DNA of 61,590 bases from DASQEH01 sp038239485 (GTDB lineage Bacteria > Actinomycetota > Actinomycetes > Propionibacteriales > Nocardioidaceae), in assembly GCA_038239485.1 (NCBI GenBank), contig JBBSET010000015.1:1-61590 (forward strand). The letters run 5' to 3'. Numbering within the stretch: the first letter of the stretch is position 1; every line of letters starts with the position of its first letter. The position numbers and the translations under genes are program-made. The notes below the pieces were generated by a model, which saw only the letters and a list, made by a program, of their open reading frames with translations, was not told where the DNA came from and did not search any database. Positions 8,686 through 17,495 of the stretch are shown here, one piece after another.

Positions 8686-9047
8686 GAGTCGACCAGATTT
8701 TGCTCCGCTACCGGGTGATGGCCTACATCGTCGGCAGCCTGCTGATCGTGCTCGCCCTGATCGGGGTGCCGCTGAAGTATCTGGCCACCAACGGCTCGGA
8801 GGCCCAGCAGGTGGGCTCCTGGATCGCCCTCAACCTCGGCGTCGCGCACGGTTGGCTCTACATGGTCTTCTTGGTGAGCGCTGCCATGTTGGCACGCAAG
8901 GCGAGGTTCCCGGTGCCGTTCTCCGTGCTGGTGCTCCTGCTCGGGACGGTGCCGATCCTGAGTTTCGTCGCGGAGCGGATCGCGACGAAGCGTACGCGCG
9001 AGACCTTCCCCGAGCTACAGGAGGAGAAGGCGCCCGTCAGCCGCTGA
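8682..9047 (+). CDS. DUF3817 integral membrane protein
   Basis: This 121-residue protein has three likely membrane helices (residues about 10-30, 45-70 and 75-98) and the conserved start RYRVMAYIVGSLLIVL followed by an AHGWLYMVFL segment, which fits DUF3817. Function is unknown. The GTG start overlaps the SURF1 stop as GTGA. The same pairing is frequent in actinobacteria, suggesting a link to respiratory-chain assembly, but that is inference. The C-terminal tail is charged and probably cytosolic. Confidence 0.85.
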   Translation: MRVDQILLRYRVMAYIVGSLLIVLALIGVPLKYLATNGSEAQQVGSWIALNLGVAHGWLYMVFLVSAAMLARKARFPVPFSVLVLLLGTVPILSFVAERIATKRTRETFPELQEEKAPVSR

Positions 9048-9050
9048 CGA

Positions 9051-9794
9051 CTAGACGTCCCGCTCCTCGAGCGGCTCGTCCGGCGTGGTGGGGATGTCGG
9101 ACTCGACGGTCTCCTCCGAGGCGAACGGAGCGGTCGGTGCGACGTCCGTGTTGTCGGTCTCGGGCACGGCCGCAGGCTCGGGCACGGCGGCAGGATCCGA
9201 CACGGCGGCAGGCTCGGGCACGGCGGCAGGCTCGGGCACGGCGACGGGTTCCGGCGTGGTGGGCGCGGCGGCCCGGTCGCGGCCCGCGGTCCACGCAGGG
9301 TCGGCATCCTTGCCACTCAGCTTGGCGTACACGAAGGCGGCGGCACCTCCGAGCCCCAGGAGGATGAGCAGGTTCCTGACCCGGTGGCTCTTCGCGGGCT
9401 CGTCGGCCAACCGCAGCGCGACGGCGGCCTTACGGCCGCGGCTCCTGCCGGCGGCGACGGCCGCCCCCGCGACCGGCACGATCTTGTCGCGAGCACTGTC
9501 GACGACCGGGGAGATCCGGTCCCTGGCGTCCTCGACCACCGGGGAGATCCGGTCCTTGGCGTCCTCGAGATACGGCGTGATCTTGTCGCGCGCGTCCTCG
9601 ACGACCGGCCCCACGCTCCCGACGGCGGCAGCGATCGCGTCCTGCGCTGCCGACAGGGCGTCCTGCGTAGCGGCGCCGATCAGCTCGCTCGCGGACCCGA
9701 TCTTCTCCATGGCCGAGTCGGCCGCCGGCTTGACGGCACTCTTTGCGTCGTCGGCTGCTGCGCCGAGCTTCTTGCGGGCGTTGTTGATGGCCAC
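9051..9794 (-). CDS. Single-pass membrane repeat protein at the cwsA/DUF5324 locus
   Basis: The 247-residue protein begins with a long Ala-rich amphipathic region of about 115 residues. It includes degenerate 11-residue repeats such as VVEDARDKITP, YLEDAKDRISP and VVEDARDRISP, as in YtxH- and apolipoprotein-like proteins. One membrane helix (NLLILLGLGGAAAFVYA) follows near residues 142-158. The tail is a low-complexity series of AAVPEP-type units. Its place next to cyclophilin matches cwsA of mycobacteria (cell-wall synthesis and polar growth) and DUF5324 of Streptomyces. The similarity is positional and architectural, so a cwsA symbol is not given. It is divergent from ppiA and stops four bases from DUF3817. 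Confidence 0.7.
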   Translation of the reverse strand: MAINNARKKLGAAADDAKSAVKPAADSAMEKIGSASELIGAATQDALSAAQDAIAAAVGSVGPVVEDARDKITPYLEDAKDRISPVVEDARDRISPVVDSARDKIVPVAGAAVAAGRSRGRKAAVALRLADEPAKSHRVRNLLILLGLGGAAAFVYAKLSGKDADPAWTAGRDRAAAPTTPEPVAVPEPAAVPEPAAVSDPAAVPEPAAVPETDNTDVAPTAPFASEETVESDIPTTPDEPLEERDV

Positions 9795-10021
9795 CGGCCA
9801 CTCCTCATGTCGTCACGTCGTTAGTCCGGGCTTTGGCACGGGCGTCGAGCCCATCGCTGCACCCTACCCGTTCACACCGCTTTCAAACGCACGGCAGCCG
9901 GGTCCGCCCGGTCCGGGCGCCGAGGCGGGTTTGTCCTACGTGCAAGGATGGTCACCTACCAACCCAGCGCACCGCCCAGTCTCGAAACCACGTCTCACAG
10001 ATGCGACCTAAGGAGTGTCAG
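9795..10021. other. Divergent promoter region before cyclophilin
   Basis: These 227 bases lie between the minus-strand repeat protein and cyclophilin. The reading frame of cyclophilin is open through part of it, but the AAGGAG site at 10010-10015 points to GTG 10022. I found no clear promoter boxes and no other gene. Confidence 0.4.
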
Positions 10022-10546
10022 GTGGCCGACGAGCTCTTCGCCACGCTCAAGACCAATCGCGGCGACATCGTCATTCAGCTGTTCGAGAACCACGCCCCGA
10101 AGACGGTCGAGAACTTCGTCGGCCTGGCGGAGGGCCGCAAGGAGTGGACGGACAGCAAGACGCGCACCAAAAGCAGCATGCCGTTCTACGACGGACTGAT
10201 CTTCCACCGCGTGATCGACGGCTTCATGATCCAGGGCGGCTGCCCGATGGGGGACGGGCGCGGCGGGCCCGGCTACCAGTTCAAGGACGAGTTCCACCCT
10301 GAGCTGTCCTTCTCCAAGCCCTACCTGCTCGCGATGGCCAACTCCGGACCCGGCACCAACGGCTCGCAGTTCTTCATCACCGTCGGTCCGACGCCGCACC
10401 TCAACCGGAAGCACACCATCTTCGGCGAAGTCGCCGATGCCCCCAGCCGTGAGGTGGTCGACGCGATCGCCAAGTCGCCCACCAAACGTGGCGACCGCCC
10501 GGTCGACGACGTCGTCATCGAGGGCGTCGACGTCGAGCGGCGCTAG
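10022..10546 (+). CDS. ppiA: Peptidyl-prolyl cis-trans isomerase, cyclophilin type
   Basis: The 174-residue cyclophilin catalyses proline isomerisation in protein folding. Signature segments are FHRVIDGFMIQGGCPMGDGRGGPGY (read in two parts), ANSGPGTNGSQFFIT and LNRKHTIFGEV, with the catalytic Arg in FHRV. I chose GTG at 10022 because AAGGAG at 10010-10015 lies six bases upstream; longer in-frame starts lack such a site. No signal peptide is present, so it is probably cytosolic. It is part of the conserved origin-proximal order cyclophilin-rhomboid-crgA. Confidence 0.93.
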   Translation: MADELFATLKTNRGDIVIQLFENHAPKTVENFVGLAEGRKEWTDSKTRTKSSMPFYDGLIFHRVIDGFMIQGGCPMGDGRGGPGYQFKDEFHPELSFSKPYLLAMANSGPGTNGSQFFITVGPTPHLNRKHTIFGEVADAPSREVVDAIAKSPTKRGDRPVDDVVIEGVDVERR

Positions 10547-10569
10547 AGCCCTGGTCGGACCTGCTGACG

Positions 10570-11469
10570 ATGAGTAGCTACGGGGCGCCTCAGCCGGGTG
10601 CCGGAACGATTCCGCACTGCTACCGCCACCCCGACCGAGAGACCTACATCTCGTGCCAGCGGTGTGGCCGGTCGATCTGCCCGGACTGCATGACGGCGGC
10701 CTCGGTCGGGTTCCAATGCCCGGAGTGCATCCGGGCGGGGCGAGCGCAGACGCCGCAGGCCCGGACGTCTTTCGGCGGGCGCCTCAACGACGGCTCCTCG
10801 ATCGTCACGATCGTCTTGATAGCGGTCAACGTCGTCTTCTTCATCATCGCCAACGCCACCGGTGGCGGCAACGGCGGCTTCGTCGCCAAGATGGCGCTGA
10901 TCACCGACGCCAACTTCCCGCGGCAGGGGATCGAAGGGGTTGCACAAGGGTCGTATTGGCAGCTCATCACGTCGACGTTCCTGCATGTCCAGATCTTTCA
11001 CATCGCGATGAACATGATCGGGCTGTGGATCTTCGGAACCTTCCTCGAACAGCAGCTCGGCCGCTGGCGCTACCTCAGCCTCTATCTGCTCACCGGCCTC
11101 GCCGGATCCGTCTGCGTCTATCTGCTGACCCCCGCATACGCCCCTGGCCAAGGGATCAGCATCTCCCTCGGCGCCTCGGGTTCGATCTTCGGGCTTTTCG
11201 GCGCGGCGCTGCTCGTGCTGCTCAGGCAGCGTCGAGACGTCACCCAGCTGCTCGTCCTGCTCGCCCTCAACCTGGCGATCACCTTCACCGTGGCCGGAGT
11301 CTCGTGGCAGGCTCACGTCGGCGGCCTCGCGTCGGGGCTGGTGCTGGGGGCCGCTCTTGCCTATGCGCCCCGCGAGCGCCGAACGTTGGTCCACGGCGCG
11401 GCGATGGGGGCGCTCTTCGTCGTCTGCATCGTGCTGGTAGTGCTGCGGACGGCGCAGCTCACGGCCTGA
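10570..11469 (+). CDS. Rhomboid family intramembrane serine protease
   Basis: The 299-residue protein starts with a B-box-like zinc-binding head of about 55 residues (CYRHPDRETYISCQRCGRS, then CPDC and CPEC pairs). A six- to seven-helix rhomboid domain follows. The catalytic Ser is in GASGSIFGL and the His in WQAHVGGLASG; the HxxxN motif of helix 2 is HIAMNMIG. It cleaves membrane-embedded substrates, here unknown. It starts 23 bases after ppiA and runs convergently toward crgA, with DnaA boxes directly after its stop. Confidence 0.92.
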   Translation: MSSYGAPQPGAGTIPHCYRHPDRETYISCQRCGRSICPDCMTAASVGFQCPECIRAGRAQTPQARTSFGGRLNDGSSIVTIVLIAVNVVFFIIANATGGGNGGFVAKMALITDANFPRQGIEGVAQGSYWQLITSTFLHVQIFHIAMNMIGLWIFGTFLEQQLGRWRYLSLYLLTGLAGSVCVYLLTPAYAPGQGISISLGASGSIFGLFGAALLVLLRQRRDVTQLLVLLALNLAITFTVAGVSWQAHVGGLASGLVLGAALAYAPRERRTLVHGAAMGALFVVCIVLVVLRTAQLTA

Positions 11470-11477
11470 GGTCACGG

Positions 11478-11496
11478 TTATCCACACTGTGGATAA
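11478..11496. promoter_or_regulatory. Pair of perfect DnaA boxes in inverted orientation
   Basis: TTATCCACA at 11478-11486 and its exact complement TGTGGATAA at 11488-11496 form a 19-bp inverted pair separated by one C. A third, imperfect copy (TGGTGGATAA) follows at about 11500-11509. TTATCCACA is the consensus high-affinity box for the initiator protein DnaA. The pair begins nine bases after the rhomboid stop, in the 107-base gap before the convergent crgA stop. It could bind DnaA away from oriC or act as a bidirectional hairpin. The box sequence is seen; binding is inferred. Confidence 0.75.
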
Positions 11497-11576
11497 CTGT
11501 GGTGGATAACTACAGCGATGTAAGTACGGGAGGCGACCGGCAGATGAACGGCCGGCCAACCACGCAGAGGCGTGGA

Positions 11577-11828
11577 CTACTCCCAGCGCGTCGCGAAGAT
11601 GAAGCCGATGGAGATCAGGCCCATCCCGACGAGCAGGTTCCAGTTGCCGAGGTCGCGCATGTACTTCAGGTCGGGAACGAGGTAGAACACCACGATCCAG
11701 AGCAGTCCGACGATCCAACAGGTCACCATCAACGGCGCGACGTAGCGGCTGCCCCCGACTCTCGCGACCTTCTTCGTGGTCGTGGGCGCGACATAGTCGG
11801 ACTTCTTGCGGGGCCGGGACTCTGGCAC
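11577..11828 (-). CDS. crgA: Cell division protein CrgA
   Basis: The 83-residue protein has the CrgA features: the start VPESRPRKKSDYV, a basic cytosolic head, and two membrane helices (YVAPLMVTCWIVGLLWIVVFYLV read in two parts, and NLLVGMGLISIGFIFA) ending in TRWE. CrgA links FtsZ, FtsQ and penicillin-binding proteins in actinobacteria and restrains or coordinates septation. I chose the GTG at 11828 because AGGAG lies five bases upstream. It is transcribed away from the DUF881 gene. Confidence 0.93.
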   Translation of the reverse strand: MPESRPRKKSDYVAPTTTKKVARVGGSRYVAPLMVTCWIVGLLWIVVFYLVPDLKYMRDLGNWNLLVGMGLISIGFIFATRWE

Positions 11829-11961
11829 GGTGACTCCTGTCGAGCGAACAGATCTCGCCACCAGCGTAACCCGCGCATCGCCGCACGCCTTCGTGCGCGC
11901 AGAAGATCGCGCCGCAGGCAGAAGATAGCCTGGACACCGGTACCTCCTGGGAAAGGTGGCG

Positions 11962-12738
11962 ATGGCAGGGCAGTCCGAGCACCGGCGCAGCGACGCCTCC
12001 CGCCCGATGGCGTGGCGGGTCGCCGTCCCGGTGGTGCTCGGGTTCGCGGGGCTGCTGGCCGCGACGTCCAGCATCGACGCAGCCGGCACCGACCTGCGAG
12101 GCGGCCGCAATACCGACGTGATCGGCCTGGTGAGCGAGCAGCGGCACGACGTCGAGTCGCTCAAGTCGCAGATCAGGGTGCTGCAGACCGCGGTCGACCA
12201 GCTCACCAGCCAGGTCGGCGGCGCCAAGTCCAAGCAGCTCCAGCGCCAGCTGGCTCGCCTCGAGGGCCCTGCGGGGCTGGACCCGCTGACCGGATCGGGG
12301 CTCGTTGTCAGCCTCGACGATGCTCCTCTGGGTGAGAAGGTGCCCGACGGCACCGACCCCAACCTCCTCGTCGTGCACCAACAGGACATCCAGGCTGTGG
12401 TCAACGCGCTCTGGGCGGGCGGAGCCGACGCCATCAGCCTGCAGGGTCAGCGGATCATCTCCACGACCGGCATCAAGTGCGTCGGCAACACCGTGGTCCT
12501 CCAGGGCGTTCCGTACTCGCCGCCGTACCGGATCGCCGCAGTTGGCGACACCACCCGGATGTATGCCGGACTGCTTGCCTCGCCCGAGGTCCGTAACTAT
12601 CGCGACTACACCGTGGCGCCCTACAACCTCGGCTGGTCGCTGCGGCCGGTGTCGAGCTACACCATTCCCGGCTACTCCGGCGCCCTTACGTTGGCATACG
12701 CGAAGCCGATGACCGGGGCCGGCGCCCACCAGCCCTAG
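11962..12738 (+). CDS. DUF881 family protein
   Basis: The 258-residue protein has a short basic head and one membrane helix (AVPVVLGFAGLLAATSS). A coiled-coil of about 45 residues (VSEQRHDVESLKSQIRVLQT and onward) precedes the DUF881 domain with LTGSGLVVSLDD, LLVVHQQDIQAVVNALW and GGADAISLQGQRI. The family lies near crgA and pknB in most actinobacteria, and related proteins are tied to division or cell-wall processes, but no activity is established. ATG at 11962 sits five bases after AAAGG; GTG at 11956 is an alternative. Its TAG stop and that of pknB share the palindrome CTAG. Confidence 0.85.
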   Translation: MAGQSEHRRSDASRPMAWRVAVPVVLGFAGLLAATSSIDAAGTDLRGGRNTDVIGLVSEQRHDVESLKSQIRVLQTAVDQLTSQVGGAKSKQLQRQLARLEGPAGLDPLTGSGLVVSLDDAPLGEKVPDGTDPNLLVVHQQDIQAVVNALWAGGADAISLQGQRIISTTGIKCVGNTVVLQGVPYSPPYRIAAVGDTTRMYAGLLASPEVRNYRDYTVAPYNLGWSLRPVSSYTIPGYSGALTLAYAKPMTGAGAHQP

Positions 12739-14552
12739 GGCGGCGTCGAGCCGGTCGAGGTCGTCGAGGTGGTCGGTGTCGAGGTGGGCATGCTGGTCGG
12801 CGTCGTGGTGGGGGCGGTCGTGGGTGTGGTCGTCGGCGCGGTGACCGTTGTCGGCGGCGCAGTCGAAGCCGGGCCGAGGGACACGTCGATCACGATGGTG
12901 AAGCCGTAGGCACGATGCTTGCCGGCGCGTGGGTTCTGGTCGGTGACGGTGCCGGCAACCGCGTCGGACTGGACGTACGAGGGCACCGCCCGGAACCCCA
13001 GCGCGTCGAGCGTTGCGGTGGCGTCGTCCTTGGTGCTGCCGACCACACTCGGGACCAGGATGTACCCGGTCGAGTAGGTGACCTTGATGGTGGTGCCCAC
13101 CGGCTGGCTGGTGCCCGGTAGCGGGTCGGTGCTGATGACCTTGTTGCGCTGCACGCTGCTCTGCGCGTCAGGGATGGGGTGGACCACGAAGCCGAGGCTC
13201 TGCAGCTGGGTGGTGGCCTGGTCGAGAGTGAGGCCGCTGACGCTCGGGACCCCGACGAGCTTCGTGCCGGCCGACACCGTGACGTCGACCGCCGTGCCCT
13301 TGTCGACGCTGTCGCCTGGGTTGATGCTCTGGTTGAGGATGTGACCCGCTTTATACGTGTCGCTGTTCTTCGGCGTCTGGGTGCCGAGCGTCAGCCCGGC
13401 CTTCGTCAGCTCGACCCTGGCCTGCGCGATCGTGTCGTTGCGCAACTGCGGCACCTCCTCCTGCACCGCCGCGTTCTGCCCGAACAGGTGCGGGAGGATC
13501 AGGAAGCCGGTGATCAACAGCGCCGCCAGGAGGAGAAGGAGGAAGATCCAGAGCCCGGTGCGCCTCGGCGGCGGCTCGTCGGGGGCTCGGTGGACGGGCG
13601 CCGTCACCCGAGTCAATGCGGTCTCTCGTGGCGGCGGCGGGAAGATGTGCTGGGTCTCGACCAAGGCCGAGGAGTACACCGGGGGGGCCTGCACTGCGCG
13701 CCCCTCCAGGGCCCGCTCGATGTCAGCCCGAAACTCCCGGGCGCTCTGATACCGCTCGGCGACGGGCTTGGTCAGCGACTTCATCGTGATCGCGTCGATG
13801 GCCGGTGAGATCTCGGGGTCGATCGACGACGCGGTCGGCGGGTCCTCGCGGACGTGCTGGTACGCCACGGCCACCGGCGAGTCGCCCACGAACGGCGGCC
13901 GCCCGGTGAGCAGCTCGAACAGAAGGCAGCCGGTGGAGTAGAGGTCGCTGCGCGCGTCGACCTGCTCGCCGCGGGCCTGCTCGGGCGACAGGTACTGGGC
14001 CGTCCCGATCACCGCGGCGGTCTGCGTCATCGTCGCCGACGAGTCCGAGATGGCGCGGGCGATGCCGAAGTCCATCACCTTGACGTCGCCTGCGGGCGTC
14101 AGCATCACGTTGGCGGGCTTGATGTCGCGGTGGATGATGCCGGCGCGGTGGCTGTAGTCGAGGGCGTCCAGGACCGAGGCGGTGATCTCGAGCGCGCGCT
14201 GGGGAAGGATCTTGCGGCCCTCGCGAAGGATGTCGCGCAGGGTGCGTCCTTCGACGTACTCCATCACGATGTAGGGCAGCACCAGGCCGCTGCCGTCGCT
14301 GGCCCGCTCCTCGCCCGTGTCGTAGACGGCGACGACGGCCGGATGGTTCAGCTGGGCAGCCGACTGGGCCTCGCGGCGGAACCGGGCCTGGAACGTCGGC
14401 TCGCTGGCGAGGTCCGCCCGCAGCCGCTTGATGGCGACCGTCCGTCCGAGGCGGGTGTCCTGGGCCATCCGCACCTCGGCCATCCCGCCCCGCCCGAGCA
14501 GGCCGGACAGCTCGTAACGGCCACCGCCGAGCGTCGTCGGCTCTGTCGTCAT
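12735..14552 (-). CDS. pknB: Serine/threonine protein kinase PknB with PASTA domains
   Basis: The 605-residue transmembrane kinase controls growth and cell-wall synthesis. The kinase domain covers residues 12-275 with Lys42, the HRD loop (HRDIKPANVM, Asp143), DFG (Asp161) and activation-loop Thr176 and Thr178 in TMTQTAAVIGTAQY. A membrane helix near residue 345 is followed by three PASTA domains, which in this family sense muropeptides or lipid II. A final Thr/Pro tail of about 45 residues may be glycosylated. Mycobacterial PknB has four PASTA domains. The ATG at 14552 follows AAGAGGG; the frame extends upstream to 14615 without better support. It is last in the fhaA-to-pknB operon. Confidence 0.95.
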   Translation of the reverse strand: MTTEPTTLGGGRYELSGLLGRGGMAEVRMAQDTRLGRTVAIKRLRADLASEPTFQARFRREAQSAAQLNHPAVVAVYDTGEERASDGSGLVLPYIVMEYVEGRTLRDILREGRKILPQRALEITASVLDALDYSHRAGIIHRDIKPANVMLTPAGDVKVMDFGIARAISDSSATMTQTAAVIGTAQYLSPEQARGEQVDARSDLYSTGCLLFELLTGRPPFVGDSPVAVAYQHVREDPPTASSIDPEISPAIDAITMKSLTKPVAERYQSAREFRADIERALEGRAVQAPPVYSSALVETQHIFPPPPRETALTRVTAPVHRAPDEPPPRRTGLWIFLLLLLAALLITGFLILPHLFGQNAAVQEEVPQLRNDTIAQARVELTKAGLTLGTQTPKNSDTYKAGHILNQSINPGDSVDKGTAVDVTVSAGTKLVGVPSVSGLTLDQATTQLQSLGFVVHPIPDAQSSVQRNKVISTDPLPGTSQPVGTTIKVTYSTGYILVPSVVGSTKDDATATLDALGFRAVPSYVQSDAVAGTVTDQNPRAGKHRAYGFTIVIDVSLGPASTAPPTTVTAPTTTPTTAPTTTPTSMPTSTPTTSTTSTGSTPP

Positions 14553-14640
14553 CGTCGTGCCCTCTTCCCGCGCACCGCGCTGTGCCAGGTGTGGATCTCG
14601 GTCAGTGTGCCGCAACGGCCGAGCCGGACGGTCTCGTCGG

Positions 14641-16104
14641 TCATCTGTTGATCACCGCTTTCATCACTGCGGCCGCGATCGGGCCGGCGAGCCCGCCTCC
14701 GGTGATGTCACTGCGGCTCACACCGGTTCGTTCGATCAGGACCGCGACCGAGACCTGGGGGTTGTCCGCCGGCGCGAACGCCACCATCCAGGCATAGGGC
14801 GACTTGGTCTTCGACGAGTTGGCGGTTCCGGTCTTGCCGGCCACCGAGATGCCGGGGATTTGGGCCTGCGAGCCCGTCCCCGACTGCACGACGTCCACCA
14901 TCATCTGGGTGAGCTCGCTGGCGACGGAGGCCGAGACGGCCTGGTGAAGCACCTGCGGCTGCGGGCTGGCATCGCCGATGATGGCCAGATCCGGTGAGCG
15001 GAGCTGCTGGACGACGTACGGCTTCATCACCGCGCCGCCGTTAGCGATCCCTGCCGCCACCATGGCCATCTGAAGGGGGGACGCCTTGACGTCGTACTGG
15101 CCGATCGACGAGAGAGCCGTCTCGGCCGGGTCGAGCTTGGTGGGGAACTTGCTGATCGCCGAGGGCAACTGGTCGAGCAGGTTCTCGTTGAAGCCGAACT
15201 TCTCGGCCTGGTCCTGGATCGTGGTGGCGCCGAGCTTGAGCCCGAGGTCGGCGAACGAGACGTTGCAAGAGACGACGAGGGCCTGGGTCAGCGTGATCGA
15301 GTTGCCGCCGCAGTCGTACCCGTTCTCGTTGTGCAGGATGTGGTTGCTGCCCGGCAGCCGGATACCCGTCCCGCCCCTGACCTTGCTGTCCGGCTGGTAG
15401 TTGTTGCTCAGCGCGGCGGCCGCGACGACGAGCTTGAAGGTCGACCCGGGCGGGTAGTCCTGCTGGGTGCCACGGTTGAGCATGACGTCGCCCGGGCTGG
15501 TGCTCAGCTGCTTGTAGCTCTTGATGGCGGCGTTCGCGTCGTGCGTGGCGATCAGGTTGGGGTTGTACGACGGCGTGGTCACCGTCGCCAAGATGGCGCC
15601 GGTCTTCGGGTCGAGCGCGACGACGGCCCCCCGGGTACGGCCGGGCAGCGCCTTGAGCCCGTCGTACGCCGCCTTCTGCGCCGCCGGGTTGATCGTGAGC
15701 AGGACGCTGCCGCCGACGGGCTGGTTGTCGCTGAAGAGGTCGATGATCCGGCTGACGAACAGGCTGGAGTCGCTGCCCGACAGGATCGAGTTCTCCGACC
15801 TCTCGACCGCCGTGGTGCCGTAGATGCAGGAGAAGAAGCCGGTGACGGGGGCATAGAGCTCCGGGTGACTGTACGTGCGGAGGTACTTCAGCGAGTCGTG
15901 CGACGCCTTGCTGCGCGCGACCGGCTGACCGTCGACCAGGATCGGGCCTCGTTTGCGCGAGCATTCCGCCTCGCGCGCCCGATGGTTGTCGCTGCGGGCG
16001 TTGAGCTCGCCGGCCTTGAACACCTGGATGTAGTTGATGTTGAGGAGAAGCAGGCCGAAGAGCACCAAGCAGCCGATCGCCAGGGTGCGGATGGGCTTGT
16101 TCAT
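14641..16104 (-). CDS. pbpA: Penicillin-binding protein PbpA, class B transpeptidase
   Basis: The 487-residue protein cross-links peptidoglycan. An N-terminal helix (LAIGCLVLFGLLLLNINY) anchors it. The transpeptidase motifs are SxxK in PPGSTFKL, SxN in VVSCNVSF and KTG in VAGKTGTANSS. The ATG overlaps the rodA stop as ATGA, so translation is coupled with its flippase/polymerase partner. It matches mycobacterial PbpA, needed for septum formation and cell length and regulated by PknB. It ends 88 bases before the pknB start. Confidence 0.95.
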   Translation of the reverse strand: MNKPIRTLAIGCLVLFGLLLLNINYIQVFKAGELNARSDNHRAREAECSRKRGPILVDGQPVARSKASHDSLKYLRTYSHPELYAPVTGFFSCIYGTTAVERSENSILSGSDSSLFVSRIIDLFSDNQPVGGSVLLTINPAAQKAAYDGLKALPGRTRGAVVALDPKTGAILATVTTPSYNPNLIATHDANAAIKSYKQLSTSPGDVMLNRGTQQDYPPGSTFKLVVAAAALSNNYQPDSKVRGGTGIRLPGSNHILHNENGYDCGGNSITLTQALVVSCNVSFADLGLKLGATTIQDQAEKFGFNENLLDQLPSAISKFPTKLDPAETALSSIGQYDVKASPLQMAMVAAGIANGGAVMKPYVVQQLRSPDLAIIGDASPQPQVLHQAVSASVASELTQMMVDVVQSGTGSQAQIPGISVAGKTGTANSSKTKSPYAWMVAFAPADNPQVSVAVLIERTGVSRSDITGGGLAGPIAAAVMKAVINR

Positions 16105-17495
16105 CGCATCCTCACCACCTGCGTCTGCTCGTTCGCGCTGGGCAGATGCAGCTCCGGTACGGGTCGGCGGGCGTGGTCGCTGATGCGGAGGAGGAGCGCC
16201 ATCATGGTCCAGTTGGCGATCAGCGACGACCCGCCGTACGACAGGAACGGCGTCGTCAGGCCGGTGAGCGGGATCAGCTTGGTGACGCCGCCGAGGACGA
16301 CGAACACCTGCAAGGCCATCGCGACCGAGAGGCCGACGGCGAGCAGCTTCCCGAACGGGTCGCGGCAGACCAGCGCGGTGCGCAGGCCGCGCTCGACGAT
16401 CAGGCCGTAGATCAAGATGATCGCCATCAGACCGGTCAGCCCGAGCTCCTCGCCCAGCGACGTGCCGATGAAGTCCGTCCACGAGTAGGGGGTGATCTGC
16501 GGACTGCCGCCACCCAGGCCGCGGCCCAGGATCCCGCCCCAGGCGAGGCCGTACTGGCCCTGGATGATCTGGTAGTACTGGTCGGGGTTGCTGAACGGGT
16601 GCAGCCAGCCGTCGAAGCGCTCCTGGACATGCGCGAACGCCTTGTACCCGGCGTAGGTGCCGGCCGCGAACAGCAGTGCGCCCACCACCAGCCAGCTGGA
16701 ACGCTCGGTGGCGACGTACAGCAGCACGACGAACAGGCCGAAGAACAGCAGGGACGATCCGAGGTCGCGCTGGAAGACCAAGATGCCCAGGCTCACCAGC
16801 CACATCAGCACGATCGGGCCGAGATCGCGTCCCCGGGGGAGGTCGACCCCGAGGAAGCGGCGCCCGGCGAGCGCGAGGGCGTCGCGCTTCATCACCAGGT
16901 ACCCGGCGAAGAAGATCGCCAGGCAGATCTTGGCGATCTCGCCGGGCTGGAACGACAGGCCGGCGAAGCGGATCCAGATCCGGGCGCCGTTGATGTCGAC
17001 CCCGAGGCCCGGTGTCAGCGGCAGCAGCAGCAAGACGATGCCGGCGAAGCCGAAGGTGTAGGTGAAGGCCTGGAGGCGCCGGTGGTCGCGAACCACGATC
17101 AGGGTCCCGACGAAGCAGATGACGGACAGCACCGTCCACAGCAGCTGCTGGGTCGCATAGACGTGCGCGGAGCTGTCGGAGGCGACCCGGGCGATGTCGA
17201 TGCGCCGGATCATCGCGAGGCCGATGCCGTTCAGGGCCATCACCGAGGGAAGGATGATCGGGTCGGCATACGGTGCCCGGATCCTGACAGCGATGTGGCA
17301 GATGATGCCGAGTGCGACCAGGCCGCCCCCGTACTCGACGATGTCGGCCGGCACCTTGCCCTCGGTGCCCAGACCGACCAGGGCGTAGGCGCTCACACCC
17401 ACGACCAGGGCGATGACGAGGAGGAACAGCTCCGCGCCGCGCCGTTTGCGCGGTACGAAGTTGCTGACCCGGCGAGGAGCGACTCCCGTGCTCAT
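16101..17495 (-). CDS. rodA: FtsW/RodA/SpoVE family glycosyltransferase
   Basis: The 464-residue protein has about ten to twelve membrane helices and the SEDS-family segments FAGLSFQPGEIAKI, FQRDLGSSLLFF, TDFIGTSLGEELGL and TTPFLSYGGSSLIANW. SEDS proteins polymerise glycan strands from lipid II with a cognate class B PBP, here PbpA next door. The ATG overlaps the pstP stop (ATGA), and its own stop overlaps pbpA (ATGA), so the three genes are tightly coupled. The basic N-terminus (VPRKRRGAE) is cytosolic. Confidence 0.95.
   Translation of the reverse strand: MSTGVAPRRVSNFVPRKRRGAELFLLVIALVVGVSAYALVGLGTEGKVPADIVEYGGGLVALGIICHIAVRIRAPYADPIILPSVMALNGIGLAMIRRIDIARVASDSSAHVYATQQLLWTVLSVICFVGTLIVVRDHRRLQAFTYTFGFAGIVLLLLPLTPGLGVDINGARIWIRFAGLSFQPGEIAKICLAIFFAGYLVMKRDALALAGRRFLGVDLPRGRDLGPIVLMWLVSLGILVFQRDLGSSLLFFGLFVVLLYVATERSSWLVVGALLFAAGTYAGYKAFAHVQERFDGWLHPFSNPDQYYQIIQGQYGLAWGGILGRGLGGGSPQITPYSWTDFIGTSLGEELGLTGLMAIILIYGLIVERGLRTALVCRDPFGKLLAVGLSVAMALQVFVVLGGVTKLIPLTGLTTPFLSYGGSSLIANWTMMALLLRISDHARRPVPELHLPSANEQTQVVRMR

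Noticed and set aside
10543..12729. 728-codon minus-strand frame across rhomboid, crgA and DUF881
   Set aside because: It crosses three well-supported genes and the DnaA boxes and shows no domain.
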